A stretch of 10,330 nucleotides of DNA from Victivallales bacterium (GCA_017431185.1 JAFRLP010000358.1:1-10330); one strand, 5' to 3'. Numbered from the stretch's first letter, positions 1 to 6,687 are shown. The notes: generated by a model from the sequence alone, not told the origin. Program-made: numbers and translations.

Positions 1-1
1 G

Positions 2-46
2 GTGCGCAATGTCAGCGCTATCATGGATTATCTACAGCGTCGCTGA
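2..46 (+). CDS. Possible C-terminal tail of an upstream gene (partial)
   Basis: A reading frame open from the left edge ends at a TGA at 44-46 and gives a tail ending in IMDYLQRR. It could be the last codons of a gene lying mostly outside the window. The stop is 17 bp before the -35 box of the LacI promoter, which is natural spacing. Just upstream of the stop a short CAGC/GCTG stem is followed by a T-rich stretch at 47-53, too weak to call a terminator. Fourteen codons are not enough to identify a product, and this may be chance. Confidence 0.22.
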   Translation: MRNVSAIMDYLQRR

Positions 47-62
47 CTTTTTCCCTGTTGAT

Positions 63-92
63 TTGACACCCCAGAAAAGGACACTATATTAT
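63..92 (+). promoter_or_regulatory. Sigma70-type promoter of the LacI-family gene
   Basis: A perfect -35 box TTGACA (63-68) is followed after 16 bp by TATATTAT (85-92). The -10 can be read as TATATT with a 16-bp spacer or TATTAT with an 18-bp spacer. The predicted transcript start near 99 leaves a leader of about 30 nt before the ATG at 131. The same arrangement recurs at 5360-5389 and 10235-10264, and on the minus strand at 5158-5185. Confidence 0.75.
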
Positions 93-103
93 TTACCGGT
101 CAA
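92..103. promoter_or_regulatory. Candidate LacI-type operator
   Basis: TTTACCGGTCAA is a 12-bp near-perfect dyad: 5 of 6 base pairs match around the central CG, which is typical of LacI-family operators. It starts at the 3' end of the -10 octamer and covers the expected transcription start, so a bound repressor would block the promoter. The adjacent downstream gene encodes a LacI-family protein, so autoregulation is the natural inference. No second good copy was found in the other intergenic gaps. Confidence 0.4.
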
Positions 104-130
104 TCAAAAAACGTTTTCCTGAGATTTTGG

Positions 131-1126
131 ATGAATATTACGGTGAAACAGATAGCCGAGATGGTGGATGTCTCAAAGCAGGCGGTGTATTCGGTTTTGA
201 GCAACAAACCGCGCTGTCTGGTTTCTGCCGAGAAGAAAGAGAAGATACTGTTTCTGGCCAGGGCGTACCATTACAAGCAGAACATTGCGGCGGTGAGCCT
301 AAACGGGAAATCGACCCTTCAGATAGGCGCTGTGATAGATAATTTCACGAACACCGAGGGACGAATCCTCACCCATCTGTCAAGAAAGCTCGCCATTGAA
401 AACTTTTCTCTTCAGGCATCCGCGATGACGAGCGTCTTGCAGGGAATGGAAATGGTGCAGCGGTACATTTCCTCGGGGGCCGACGCCGTGGTTTTTTCTG
501 GCAGGAGGCTGAAGAACCTTCATTATGCGGAGTACGGCAAACCCCTGCTTGCCATAGACGAAGAGTTTGGCACGGACTATTCTGCAGGCTGTCGGCAAGT
601 CACGGAGCATCTGATTCACTGTCATGGGCATCGCAAGATTCTGCATGTCGCGTCCGAGAAGGGGGCTTTTCCGAAATATCTGGGATATCGAGAGGCCATG
701 AAGAAGGCTGGCCTCACGCCCTTGCCAGTCTTGCATACGATTCTGAATTCGGAGTTCAGCAATGAGTTGAAAAGATATCTGGACAAGGGCGTGACGGCAT
801 TTGTCGTTTCCGGCGATGACAAGGCGTCTCGGTTAATCTACCTTCTGCGCAGCATCGGGGTTCGTGTGCCAGAGGATGCGGCTGTTGTCGGATTTGATGG
901 CTTTGGGGATTATCCCGAGATAGCCTCTGTGGTCGATCCCGTGGAGCAAGTTGCCGCATTGGGATGTCAAATGCTGCTGGAGAAGATTCGGGGGAATGTC
1001 CTGCAGGCGCTGAAACCGCGAATGGTCGAGCCAAGTTTTCAGCCATCGGCCAGTTGCGGATGTCCGCCAATCCGATTCGACAACATCGGTGAATACTATT
1101 CGGACAATGGATTGATTTTAAAATAG
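131..1126 (+). CDS. LacI/GalR-family transcriptional regulator
   Basis: The 331-residue protein has the usual LacI-family length and layout. An N-terminal helix-turn-helix (about residues 4-23, VKQIAEMVDVSKQAVYSVLS) is followed by the hinge (about 45-60) and a periplasmic-binding-protein-like sensor domain (about 65-300). The late sensor motif VPEDAAVVGFDG (247-258) is typical of the family. It should bind a palindromic operator as a dimer and respond to a small sugar. The sensor is divergent, the ligand cannot be read from sequence, and the C-terminal 30 residues carry a CGCP motif not typical of characterised members. The ATG at 131 puts the helix-turn-helix at its normal distance from the N-terminus; the Shine-Dalgarno is weak. 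The next gene starts 30 bp downstream on the same strand with no terminator between, so co-transcription with the carbohydrate genes is likely. Confidence 0.9.
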   Translation: MNITVKQIAEMVDVSKQAVYSVLSNKPRCLVSAEKKEKILFLARAYHYKQNIAAVSLNGKSTLQIGAVIDNFTNTEGRILTHLSRKLAIENFSLQASAMTSVLQGMEMVQRYISSGADAVVFSGRRLKNLHYAEYGKPLLAIDEEFGTDYSAGCRQVTEHLIHCHGHRKILHVASEKGAFPKYLGYREAMKKAGLTPLPVLHTILNSEFSNELKRYLDKGVTAFVVSGDDKASRLIYLLRSIGVRVPEDAAVVGFDGFGDYPEIASVVDPVEQVAALGCQMLLEKIRGNVLQALKPRMVEPSFQPSASCGCPPIRFDNIGEYYSDNGLILK

Positions 1127-1156
1127 TTTCTGAATTTCAACCAACATGAGGCGTCC

Positions 1157-1732
1157 ATGAAGAAACTTTCCATAGGTCACGAAGAGCATTTTAGTGCGAT
1201 GGGTTGCTTGAAATTGATTGAATTATTGGTCTTCCTTGTTGCCTTGCCGTCCATCGGGGACGAGGCATTGAAATTGCGGCTCATTCCGTCCCCGAACCTA
1301 GTGACGAATGCGGATTTCAACGCAGATTCCGATGGCCTTCCGCAGGGATGGCGCTTTGACAACTGTTCTCGGTCGCCGCGATTTCAGTCCAAGGTGGTCA
1401 GTGCATCAGGCGGGAATGTCCTGGGGATGGATTCGGCTTGGGAAAAGTACGGCTATTGGCTCCAGTCCATTCCAGTGAAGGAGGGAGTTGCCTACTATGT
1501 GTCCTGCGATATTCAAAGCGATGGCCCCATATCGGCGGTCTGGCTGAAATGCCTGAGCGCCGACGGGCAAGTCGGAGCCTCGTGGCATTTTTCGCGCTCA
1601 TTGCGGCACGGGGATGCGATGCGGAAACAAGACCAGAAAGGTATTCGCCCCCGGGTCGCCCGTTTTCGACTACCTGAAAAGGCAATTGAACCAAGTGGTG
1701 GACAACTTGAAAAAAACACCGAGGCATGGTAA
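1157..1732 (+). CDS. Short exported or anchored protein with carbohydrate-binding-like module, possibly truncated
   Basis: The 191-residue protein starts at an ATG preceded by GAGG at 1148-1151. Residues 16-34 (GCLKLIELLVFLVALPSIG) form a hydrophobic segment that resembles the G-FTLIELLV prepilin signal common in this phylum, but the Glu falls at +6 rather than +5 after Gly and the helix is short, so an ordinary signal peptide or anchor is equally possible. Residues about 47-140 look like a CBM4/9-type beta-sandwich: NLVTNADF, then LPQGWRF, then alternating strands typical of these modules (YYVSCDIQSDGPISAVWLKC). Beyond about residue 148 the sequence becomes basic and loses the expected final strands, so the module or a following catalytic domain may have been lost by frameshift or deletion. 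It lies between the LacI gene and the alpha-galactosidase. No enzymatic motif is visible; a glycan-binding surface role is inference. Confidence 0.6.
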   Translation: MKKLSIGHEEHFSAMGCLKLIELLVFLVALPSIGDEALKLRLIPSPNLVTNADFNADSDGLPQGWRFDNCSRSPRFQSKVVSASGGNVLGMDSAWEKYGYWLQSIPVKEGVAYYVSCDIQSDGPISAVWLKCLSADGQVGASWHFSRSLRHGDAMRKQDQKGIRPRVARFRLPEKAIEPSGGQLEKNTEAW

Positions 1733-1750
1733 ATCAGAAGGAAACAGGTG

Positions 1751-1758
1751 TATATTAT
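1751..1758 (+). promoter_or_regulatory. Possible -10 element upstream of the alpha-galactosidase
   Basis: TATATTAT here is identical to the -10 octamer of three other putative promoters in the window and lies 49 bp before the ATG at 1808, a leader length like theirs. No TTG-type -35 box sits 16 bp upstream (1729-1734 reads GTAAAT), so a promoter here would be weak or activator-dependent. If it is used, the alternative GTG start at 1748 cannot be used on that transcript. Confidence 0.35.
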
Positions 1759-1768
1759 CCAATGGCAA

Positions 1769-1785
1769 TCAAGGAAAAGCCTTGA
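1769..1785. promoter_or_regulatory. Palindrome in the alpha-galactosidase leader
   Basis: TCAAGG-AAAAG-CCTTGA is a perfect 6-bp-arm inverted repeat that begins where transcription from the -10 at 1751-1758 would start. Its position suits a repressor operator, or a small leader hairpin. It lacks the central CG of LacI-type sites and does not match the dyad at 92-103, so a different regulator would be implied. Confidence 0.25.
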
Positions 1786-1807
1786 CCTACGCCAGAACAA
1801 TGCACAA

Positions 1808-3673
1808 ATGAACATGCTTGAAAATACGTCATCCCCCTTCGCCGGAATCAAAGTCGGCTGGCTGACATTGGATGCCTCGTGCCGGTCGGAGATTTGCGTT
1901 GACGGCCAGACGTCTGAACTGGCCTGGCTGAAATGCGGTGAAAACCGCTTCACGGCTGAACTGCGCTTCGGCATCCTGAACCTGGAGGTCGTCCCGCTTG
2001 CAGACGGATTGCGCATCCGCTCTTCGCTGGAGATGAACGGCGCCCTGCCGGAAAACGTCGTCTTCACGCCGCTGCTCATTCCGGAATGCCAGCCGAGCCA
2101 CGTGTTTTTCTGCGGGGAGAAGATGGGGCGATGCGCCGCCGCGGAATACCCCGTGAAGGAACCCCGGTCCTTCAACGGCCGCCACTACTGCGCACTGACG
2201 CGCCAAGGCGCTACCGTGATGGTCACCACCCCTCTGACGCAACGCCACGACAACTATTTTCGGGGCACGGCAGACGGCGCGCGGCTGGTCAACTGGCGGA
2301 TTGACTTTGAACTGCTTCACCACGACCCGCCGAAACGCCTGGAATTCGACCCCATCACCGTCCAATGCGGAAACGGACTGGAAATCCTGGAACAGTACGG
2401 CGCGGAGAACGCCGAAGCGAAGCGCGATTTCTCCGCGCCTCCGGAATGCGGCTGGAACTCCTGGGACTATTACCGCTGGACCATCACCGAGGATGAGGTC
2501 ATCAAAAACGCGGAGTTCATCGCCTCCGACCCTGTTCTGAGCCGGCATGTGAAGCGGATCATCGTCGATGACGGCTGGCAATACTGCTACGGGGAGTGGG
2601 ATGCGAATCCGTGTTTCCCCAGCGGGATGAAGAAACTGGCCGAACGGCTCCATAAACTGGGCTTCAGGCCGGGGCTATGGCTGGCGCCCTCCATTGTGGA
2701 GCCGCACAGCCGAATCGCGCAGATGGACTACGACATGCTGGCCTGCTCCGAGGGCGGCCAGCCGTGCCTGGGATACCGTTGCATGGAACGCTATGGCTTC
2801 CTGCTGGACCCGACCGTCCCCAAGACGCAGGATTTCCTGACCGCGCTTTTTGACCGGTACTCTGCAATGGGATACGAGTATTTCAAACTGGATTTCCTCG
2901 CCATGACCCTGGAGGCAAAGCGCTTCCATGACCGTTCCGTGCCGCGGGGACGGATTCTGCGCATCCTCATGGACGCCATCTCCCGAGGAATCGCGGGACG
3001 GGCGGAACTGCTGGGCTGCAATTACCCCTTCTGCAACGGGAACACCCGCGTCAATGCCGTGCGAGTCGGCGGGGACATCCACTCGCACTGGAAAAGCATC
3101 CGAACCAACACCGCCTCCGTGGCGGGCATGTTCTGGGCGAACAAGCGCCTATGGCTGAACGACCCCGACTTTGCGCTTTGCCGAGGGGTGGAGACCTCCT
3201 GCGACCCCGACCTCCAGCGTCTGAAGCCGTGCCTGGTCTTCTGCCATCCGGAGGACGCTTTTGAGTCGAGGTTCGATTACATGCTGGCCTCCACCACCCT
3301 GAATGAGCAGCAGGTTCTGCTTTCGCTGGTTCTCCTGACGGGCGGGGCCGTCAATCTCTCCGACAATATGCCGCTGCTCAATGAAAAAGGGCTGGAACTG
3401 GCGCGGAAGGCGGTCTCCGCGGAGTCAGGGCATGGCGGGCGCCCGCTGGACCTCTTCGAGCATGAACTGCCTGTTTACTGGACCCAGAGACTAAAGAGGG
3501 GAGGGCGCGTACTGGTCATCAACTGGACGGATGAGCCAGGGGAATGCGCCCTTGACTGGAATGTCCTGGCGCCAGGCGTCGCCGAGGTGCGCGACTTCTG
3601 GAATGACCGAGTCGAGAAATGCCCCCCGCGTGTCTTCCTGGAACCGCACAGCTGCAGGCTTTGGGAATTCTGA
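1808..3673 (+). CDS. Alpha-galactosidase, GH36-like (clan GH-D)
   Basis: Predicted to hydrolyse terminal alpha-galactosyl residues by a retaining mechanism. With the ATG at 1808 it has 621 residues. An N-terminal beta-sandwich (about 1-205) precedes a TIM barrel (about 210-520) and a C-terminal beta domain ending in a typical EPHSCRLWEF-like tail. Clan GH-D motifs in order: GWNSWDYY (215-222), IIVDDGWQ (251-258), GLWLAPSIVEPHS (309-321 if counted from GTG), YFKLDF with likely nucleophile Asp362, RVGGD with candidate acid/base Asp423, and WLNDPD (449-454). Asp362 and Asp423 would be 382 and 443 from the alternative GTG at 1748. That GTG has a better Shine-Dalgarno (AAGG at 1739-1742) but adds 20 residues unlike the family and overlaps a -10-like octamer, so 1808 is preferred with modest certainty. 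No signal peptide is obvious, suggesting a cytoplasmic enzyme. Exact substrate is unknown; raffinose- or melibiose-type sugars are plausible. Confidence 0.85.
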   Translation: MNMLENTSSPFAGIKVGWLTLDASCRSEICVDGQTSELAWLKCGENRFTAELRFGILNLEVVPLADGLRIRSSLEMNGALPENVVFTPLLIPECQPSHVFFCGEKMGRCAAAEYPVKEPRSFNGRHYCALTRQGATVMVTTPLTQRHDNYFRGTADGARLVNWRIDFELLHHDPPKRLEFDPITVQCGNGLEILEQYGAENAEAKRDFSAPPECGWNSWDYYRWTITEDEVIKNAEFIASDPVLSRHVKRIIVDDGWQYCYGEWDANPCFPSGMKKLAERLHKLGFRPGLWLAPSIVEPHSRIAQMDYDMLACSEGGQPCLGYRCMERYGFLLDPTVPKTQDFLTALFDRYSAMGYEYFKLDFLAMTLEAKRFHDRSVPRGRILRILMDAISRGIAGRAELLGCNYPFCNGNTRVNAVRVGGDIHSHWKSIRTNTASVAGMFWANKRLWLNDPDFALCRGVETSCDPDLQRLKPCLVFCHPEDAFESRFDYMLASTTLNEQQVLLSLVLLTGGAVNLSDNMPLLNEKGLELARKAVSAESGHGGRPLDLFEHELPVYWTQRLKRGGRVLVINWTDEPGECALDWNVLAPGVAEVRDFWNDRVEKCPPRVFLEPHSCRLWEF

Positions 3674-3688
3674 ACGCCTTTTCAATTG

Positions 3689-3852
3689 CCCCGAGACGGT
3701 TTCTATTCAGAACCCCAGGCTACTTCAATCCGCGAGGCCTGAAGGCCTCGCGGGCAGATTGGGGTCTCGCACTTGGCGCGTCGTGTACTTGTGGCAAATC
3801 TGATACCCCGCACGTCAAAACAGGTGGGGGTTCTGAATAGTTACCCCGAGAC
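3689..3852. repeat. Structured intergenic element with 14-bp terminal inverted repeats (MITE-like)
   Basis: The convergent gap after the alpha-galactosidase contains CTATTCAGAACCCC (3703-3716) and its perfect reverse complement GGGGTTCTGAATAG (3827-3840), giving a 138-bp unit. The 9-mer CCCCGAGAC lies just outside both ends in direct orientation (3689-3697 and 3844-3852), 5 and 3 bp from the repeats. A further GTCTCG inside (3764-3769) is complementary to part of both flanking copies, so alternative folds are possible. The unit holds no convincing ORF. A non-autonomous transposable element or a dispersed palindromic repeat is the simplest reading; a structured 3' end for the two converging transcripts is the alternative. 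No transposase is nearby. Confidence 0.55.
3730..3753. repeat. Perfect GC-rich hairpin inside the terminal-repeat element
   Basis: CCGCGAGGCC, loop TGAA, GGCCTCGCGG: ten uninterrupted base pairs around a tetraloop. An outer CAAT/ATTG pair (3726-3729 with 3758-3761) could extend it past a 4-nt bulge. There is no T-tract on either side, so it is not a classical rho-independent terminator, though it could stall polymerase or protect 3' ends of the converging transcripts. Confidence 0.7.
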
Positions 3853-3881
3853 ATTCCTTTGCACAGTTTTTGCACAGCGCC

Positions 3882-5093
3882 TTAGTACAGCATCCCAAAA
3901 AGCCAGAGGGGGATTTTGTTGCCCAGGCCGATTTCCATGCCGTCCGCGACGACGAAGGAATGCGGCACGTTTCGGATTTGCCGATACCCTTTTCCCGTGC
4001 CGCCGACCTCGAAGAGGAATGTGTCATTCAGCATGAAATCCCCTTGCGCGGGCGCCTTGACGTCCAACCCCGCTGCTGTCAGTTGGTTGGCGAAGAAGGT
4101 CTCCCGAAGCGCACCAGGATTGGGGGACGGCACGAGCGCGTGCATCAGGCAGGTGTCCCCCAGATAGAGTTTCTCTGGACGGGAGAGATGCTTCAGCTTC
4201 GGCGCATTTGCGTCCAGCGCCCTGATGAGTTCCGCCCGTTCCAGCGCATCCAGCATCCGTATTCCCAGATTGCGGTTGGTCTCCAGTTCGCGGTAGAGGT
4301 CTGACATGTTCGGCTGCTGAGGGCATGCGTGCGCAAGCGCCATCAGCATTTTCTTCGCCTTTCGAATGGTGGCGATTGTGACATCCTCGACCAGTGGAAA
4401 ATCCACATCCAGAGTGGTGTTGACCACCGCAAGAAGACGTTCCGCGAACTGACTGGAGACACTGCGGTAGAGCGGGTAGTAGCCGACCTTCAGATATTTC
4501 TCGAAAAGAGGAAGGACTTTGAGATTGGAGACGAGTTCCAGCGCGATTTCCCGATGAGCCGAAAGAATCTCCTCGACGCACATCGGCTTTGTATCCAGCG
4601 CTCCTTCAAAGGAGAGATATTCACGGAAGGAAAGCCCCTTGAGAGAATAAACCGCCTGTCGGCGCGACAAATCTGCCCTGCCGTCCTCCAGGCGGAGAAG
4701 GGAGGAGCCACTGTAAACGATGTGGAGTTCTGGATAGAAATCCGCCAGTGTCTTGATGACTCGTGCCCATTCGGGGATATGGTGTACCTCGTCCAGGAAA
4801 AGATGGGTGTAGCCATGGGCATAGAGAAATTCCACCGTGTCCAGGACATCATGTCGCGCAAAGAAAATGTGGTCTCCCGCAAGATAGACCGCCTTGTCGT
4901 TGGCGAGACCAAAGGCTTCGCGGATATGTTGCAGAAGCAGGGTTGTCTTTCCCGCTCCCTTCGGTCCTTTGACGCAAATCAGACGGTCATTCCAGTCAAT
5001 CCTCGAACACAGATACCGCCTGTGCCGCATCGGAACCCTGGACACCAGGCGCTCGGATGCGTCCAGAAGCTGCTTCATCTCTGACAGTTCCAT
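3882..5093 (-). CDS. AAA ATPase, AAA_14/DUF4143 type (EVGG subtype)
   Basis: 403 residues. The N-terminal P-loop domain has Walker A GPKGAGKTT (43-51), Walker B HLFLDEVHH (97-105, Asp101/Glu102), the sensor-like YSGSSLL (127-133), and LSRR...LSFREYL (142-160), which is typical of AAA_14. The C-terminal part matches the DUF4143 layout, with GDF (351-353) and FEVGG (361-365), a restriction-endonuclease-like core in which Gly replaces the usual Lys. Such proteins are very abundant and often multicopy in Bacteroidetes, Spirochaetes and Lentisphaerae; their cellular role is unsettled, with roles linked to mobile DNA or conflict suggested. The start is the ATG at 5093, preceded by only a weak AAGAAAG. 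Its promoter is at 5158-5185, and a second, different family member is transcribed divergently from 5437. The gene converges on the alpha-galactosidase. Confidence 0.85.
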   Translation of the reverse strand: MELSEMKQLLDASERLVSRVPMRHRRYLCSRIDWNDRLICVKGPKGAGKTTLLLQHIREAFGLANDKAVYLAGDHIFFARHDVLDTVEFLYAHGYTHLFLDEVHHIPEWARVIKTLADFYPELHIVYSGSSLLRLEDGRADLSRRQAVYSLKGLSFREYLSFEGALDTKPMCVEEILSAHREIALELVSNLKVLPLFEKYLKVGYYPLYRSVSSQFAERLLAVVNTTLDVDFPLVEDVTIATIRKAKKMLMALAHACPQQPNMSDLYRELETNRNLGIRMLDALERAELIRALDANAPKLKHLSRPEKLYLGDTCLMHALVPSPNPGALRETFFANQLTAAGLDVKAPAQGDFMLNDTFLFEVGGTGKGYRQIRNVPHSFVVADGMEIGLGNKIPLWLFGMLY

Positions 5094-5152
5094 AGAAGGC
5101 TCTTTCTTGGTAACTCTAGATTCTGTTTATTGGATGAGATTAGTATTTACAT

Positions 5153-5179
5153 ATACGAATATAATCAGTATTTTCGTAT
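5153..5179. promoter_or_regulatory. Inverted repeat overlapping the leftward ATPase promoter
   Basis: ATACGAA (5153-5159) and TTCGTAT (5173-5179) form a perfect 7-bp inverted repeat with 13 bp between the arms and centres 20 bp apart (two helical turns). It fills the -35/-10 spacer and overlaps the -10, an ideal place for a dimeric repressor. No DNA-binding regulator is adjacent, so the binding protein is unknown; autoregulation by a partner of the ATPase is speculative. Confidence 0.35.
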
Positions 5180-5185
5180 TTTCAA
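5158..5185 (-). promoter_or_regulatory. Promoter of the leftward AAA ATPase gene
   Basis: On the minus strand TTGAAA (5180-5185) is followed by exactly 16 bp and TATATT (5158-5163). The predicted start near 5150 leaves a leader of about 57 nt before the ATG at 5093. The spacing equals that of the three rightward promoters in the window. Confidence 0.65.
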
Positions 5186-5207
5186 GTGCGAAACTCGGCT
5201 AAACCGC

Positions 5208-5239
5208 AAAAAAAAGGGGGGACTCGGAAGCACCCCCTT
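5208..5239 (-). terminator. Rho-independent terminator, minus strand
   Basis: Read on the minus strand, AAGGGGG (5233-5239) and CCCCCTT (5214-5220) form a 7-bp stem around a 12-nt loop, followed by eight T residues (5208-5215). This is a textbook intrinsic terminator. The only coding trace upstream on that strand is the nuclease remnant at 5260-5340, so it probably ended that lost gene and now isolates the ATPase promoter from rightward-lying transcription. Confidence 0.6.
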
Positions 5240-5259
5240 ACCCATTGATATTTGACGGG

Positions 5260-5340
5260 CACCATCTCCTTCAGACTACGCGGCGCGTCCCACGGCTCCT
5301 TCCCCGTGTAGATGACGATGGTCAGCACGGGATGCAACAC
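5260..5340 (-). pseudogene. Remnant of an Rpn-type PD-(D/E)XK nuclease/transposase gene
   Basis: Minus-strand codons read HPVLTIVIYTGKEPWDAPRS and then LKEMV, closely resembling the conserved strand and PWDxPRSLHEM motif of the Rpn recombination-promoting nuclease / putative transposase family (PDDEXK superfamily). In frame there is a TAG immediately upstream (5341-5343) and unrelated sequence downstream, so only about 27 codons survive of a protein usually near 300 residues. A terminator follows at 5208-5239. The identification rests on motif memory over a short stretch. The fragment marks past insertion or rearrangement between the two ATPase genes. Confidence 0.5.
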
Positions 5341-5359
5341 CTAAATCTAAAACAGAAGG

Positions 5360-5389
5360 TTGCGAAAAGCCTGGGCAACAGTATATTAT
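5360..5389 (+). promoter_or_regulatory. Promoter of the rightward AAA ATPase gene
   Basis: TTGCGA (5360-5365), 16 bp, then TATATTAT (5382-5389), the same octamer as at 85-92 and 10257-10264. The ATG at 5437 lies 47 bp downstream and has a good Shine-Dalgarno (AGGATGGAG at about 5425-5433). Confidence 0.6.
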
Positions 5390-5436
5390 TACAGAGAACC
5401 TAAAAAAATTGCAAAAATCCAAAATAGGATGGAGAC

Positions 5437-6687
5437 ATGGAAATCAAACGAGACTTTTATCTCAATGCCCTAATGCGTAAACGGGGCAACGGAATGGTCA
5501 AGGTCATCACTGGCCTTCGACGATGCGGAAAATCCTACCTTCTGCGGACATTGTTCAAAAATCAACTGATGGCGGACGGCGTATCGGAGTCGCAGATTGT
5601 CGAAATAGCCTTTGATGAACGCGACAACAAGCGTTTTCGCAATCCAGATGTCTTTTATGATTTTGCCAAAGACAAACTGAAAAACCAGCCCGGTCTCATA
5701 TTTTTGTTGGATGAAGTGCAACTCCTGGAGGATTTCGAGTCTGTTCTCAACGGTCTGCTGGGAAAACAAGCGGAGATATATGTGACTGGCAGCAATGCTA
5801 GATTTCTCTCCAAGGATGTGATAACCGAATTTCGGGGGCGCGGGGATGAGATTCACATGACTCCTCTCAGTTTTGCGGAGTTTTTTCCGCTTTCTGCTGG
5901 CGACCGTTACGTCCGTCTGCAGGAGTATGTGACTTATGGCGGATTGCCGTTGGTAGTTCTTGCCACTTCTCCAGAAGATAAAATCGATATATTGAACCAT
6001 CTCTACACAGAAACCTATCTGCGGGATATCGTTGCCAGAAATCGTATCCGCAAGGTGTCGGAACTGGAAGACCTGCTGAACATCCTTTCCTCAAACATCG
6101 GCAGTCTGATCAATCCGGAAAAGTTGCAGAAGGTTTTCCATAGCGTCAAAAAGTCAGCGATAACCTCCGCCACCATCAGCAAATACATCGGTTTTTTGGA
6201 GGACGCCTATCTGCTGGAAACGGCAAAGCGCTATGACATCAAGGGAAACGCATACATCGAGACGCCGCAGAAATACTATTATTCCGACCTCGGCCTGCGC
6301 AACGCCAGACTGAAATTCCGCCAACTGGAGGAACCTCACAGTATGGAGAACATGATCTACAACGAACTACGTCACCGTCTGTTCAATGTAGATGTTGGTC
6401 TCGTGTCCGTCAATGAAAAGGATGAGGCCAACACCTATCGGCGGAAGCAGCTTGAAGTCGATTTTGTCGCCAACAAAGGTTCCAGACGCTATTACATCCA
6501 GTCCGCCTGGATGATACCAGACCAGGAAAAAAGAGAGCAGGAGATTCGTTCTTTACGAAAAATCGATGATTCCTTCAAAAAAATCGTCATTACGCTTCAC
6601 TCCCCCGAACCATGGTATGACAACCACGGTATCCTGACCATGAATGTCTTTGACTTCCTGCTGAATCCCAATAGCCTGGATTGGTAG
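5437..6687 (+). CDS. AAA ATPase, AAA_14/DUF4143 type (IQ subtype)
   Basis: 416 residues, full family length. Walker A is GLRRCGKSYLL (26-36), Walker B LIFLLDEVQ (87-95, Asp92/Glu93), followed by VTGSNARFLS (116-125) and TEFRGR (130-135) with the candidate sensor and arginine finger. The middle part contains the family's YVTYGGLP (164-171) and LRDIVARNRI (195-204). The C-terminal DUF4143 domain ends with LEVDFVANKG (339-348) and YYIQSA (352-357), a restriction-endonuclease-like core in which Gln takes the place of the usual acidic residue, as is normal for this subtype. It shares only the overall plan with the divergent ATPase at 3882-5093 and is not a recent duplicate. Function is unresolved for the family; ATP binding is well supported. 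It converges on the broken glycosidase. Confidence 0.88.
   Translation: MEIKRDFYLNALMRKRGNGMVKVITGLRRCGKSYLLRTLFKNQLMADGVSESQIVEIAFDERDNKRFRNPDVFYDFAKDKLKNQPGLIFLLDEVQLLEDFESVLNGLLGKQAEIYVTGSNARFLSKDVITEFRGRGDEIHMTPLSFAEFFPLSAGDRYVRLQEYVTYGGLPLVVLATSPEDKIDILNHLYTETYLRDIVARNRIRKVSELEDLLNILSSNIGSLINPEKLQKVFHSVKKSAITSATISKYIGFLEDAYLLETAKRYDIKGNAYIETPQKYYYSDLGLRNARLKFRQLEEPHSMENMIYNELRHRLFNVDVGLVSVNEKDEANTYRRKQLEVDFVANKGSRRYYIQSAWMIPDQEKREQEIRSLRKIDDSFKKIVITLHSPEPWYDNHGILTMNVFDFLLNPNSLDW

Noticed and set aside
1829..2653. A 274-codon minus-strand ORF
   Set aside because: It is a shadow of the alpha-galactosidase, whose frame carries the GH-D motifs.
3860..3876. Two TGCACAG direct repeats 10 bp apart before the end of the leftward ATPase
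   Set aside because: Only two short copies in a 17-bp stretch; not enough for an array or an iteron-type site.
4329..5084. A 251-codon + strand ORF
   Set aside because: It is antisense to the ATPase at 3882-5093, which has intact Walker A and B motifs; the + strand product has no recognisable feature.
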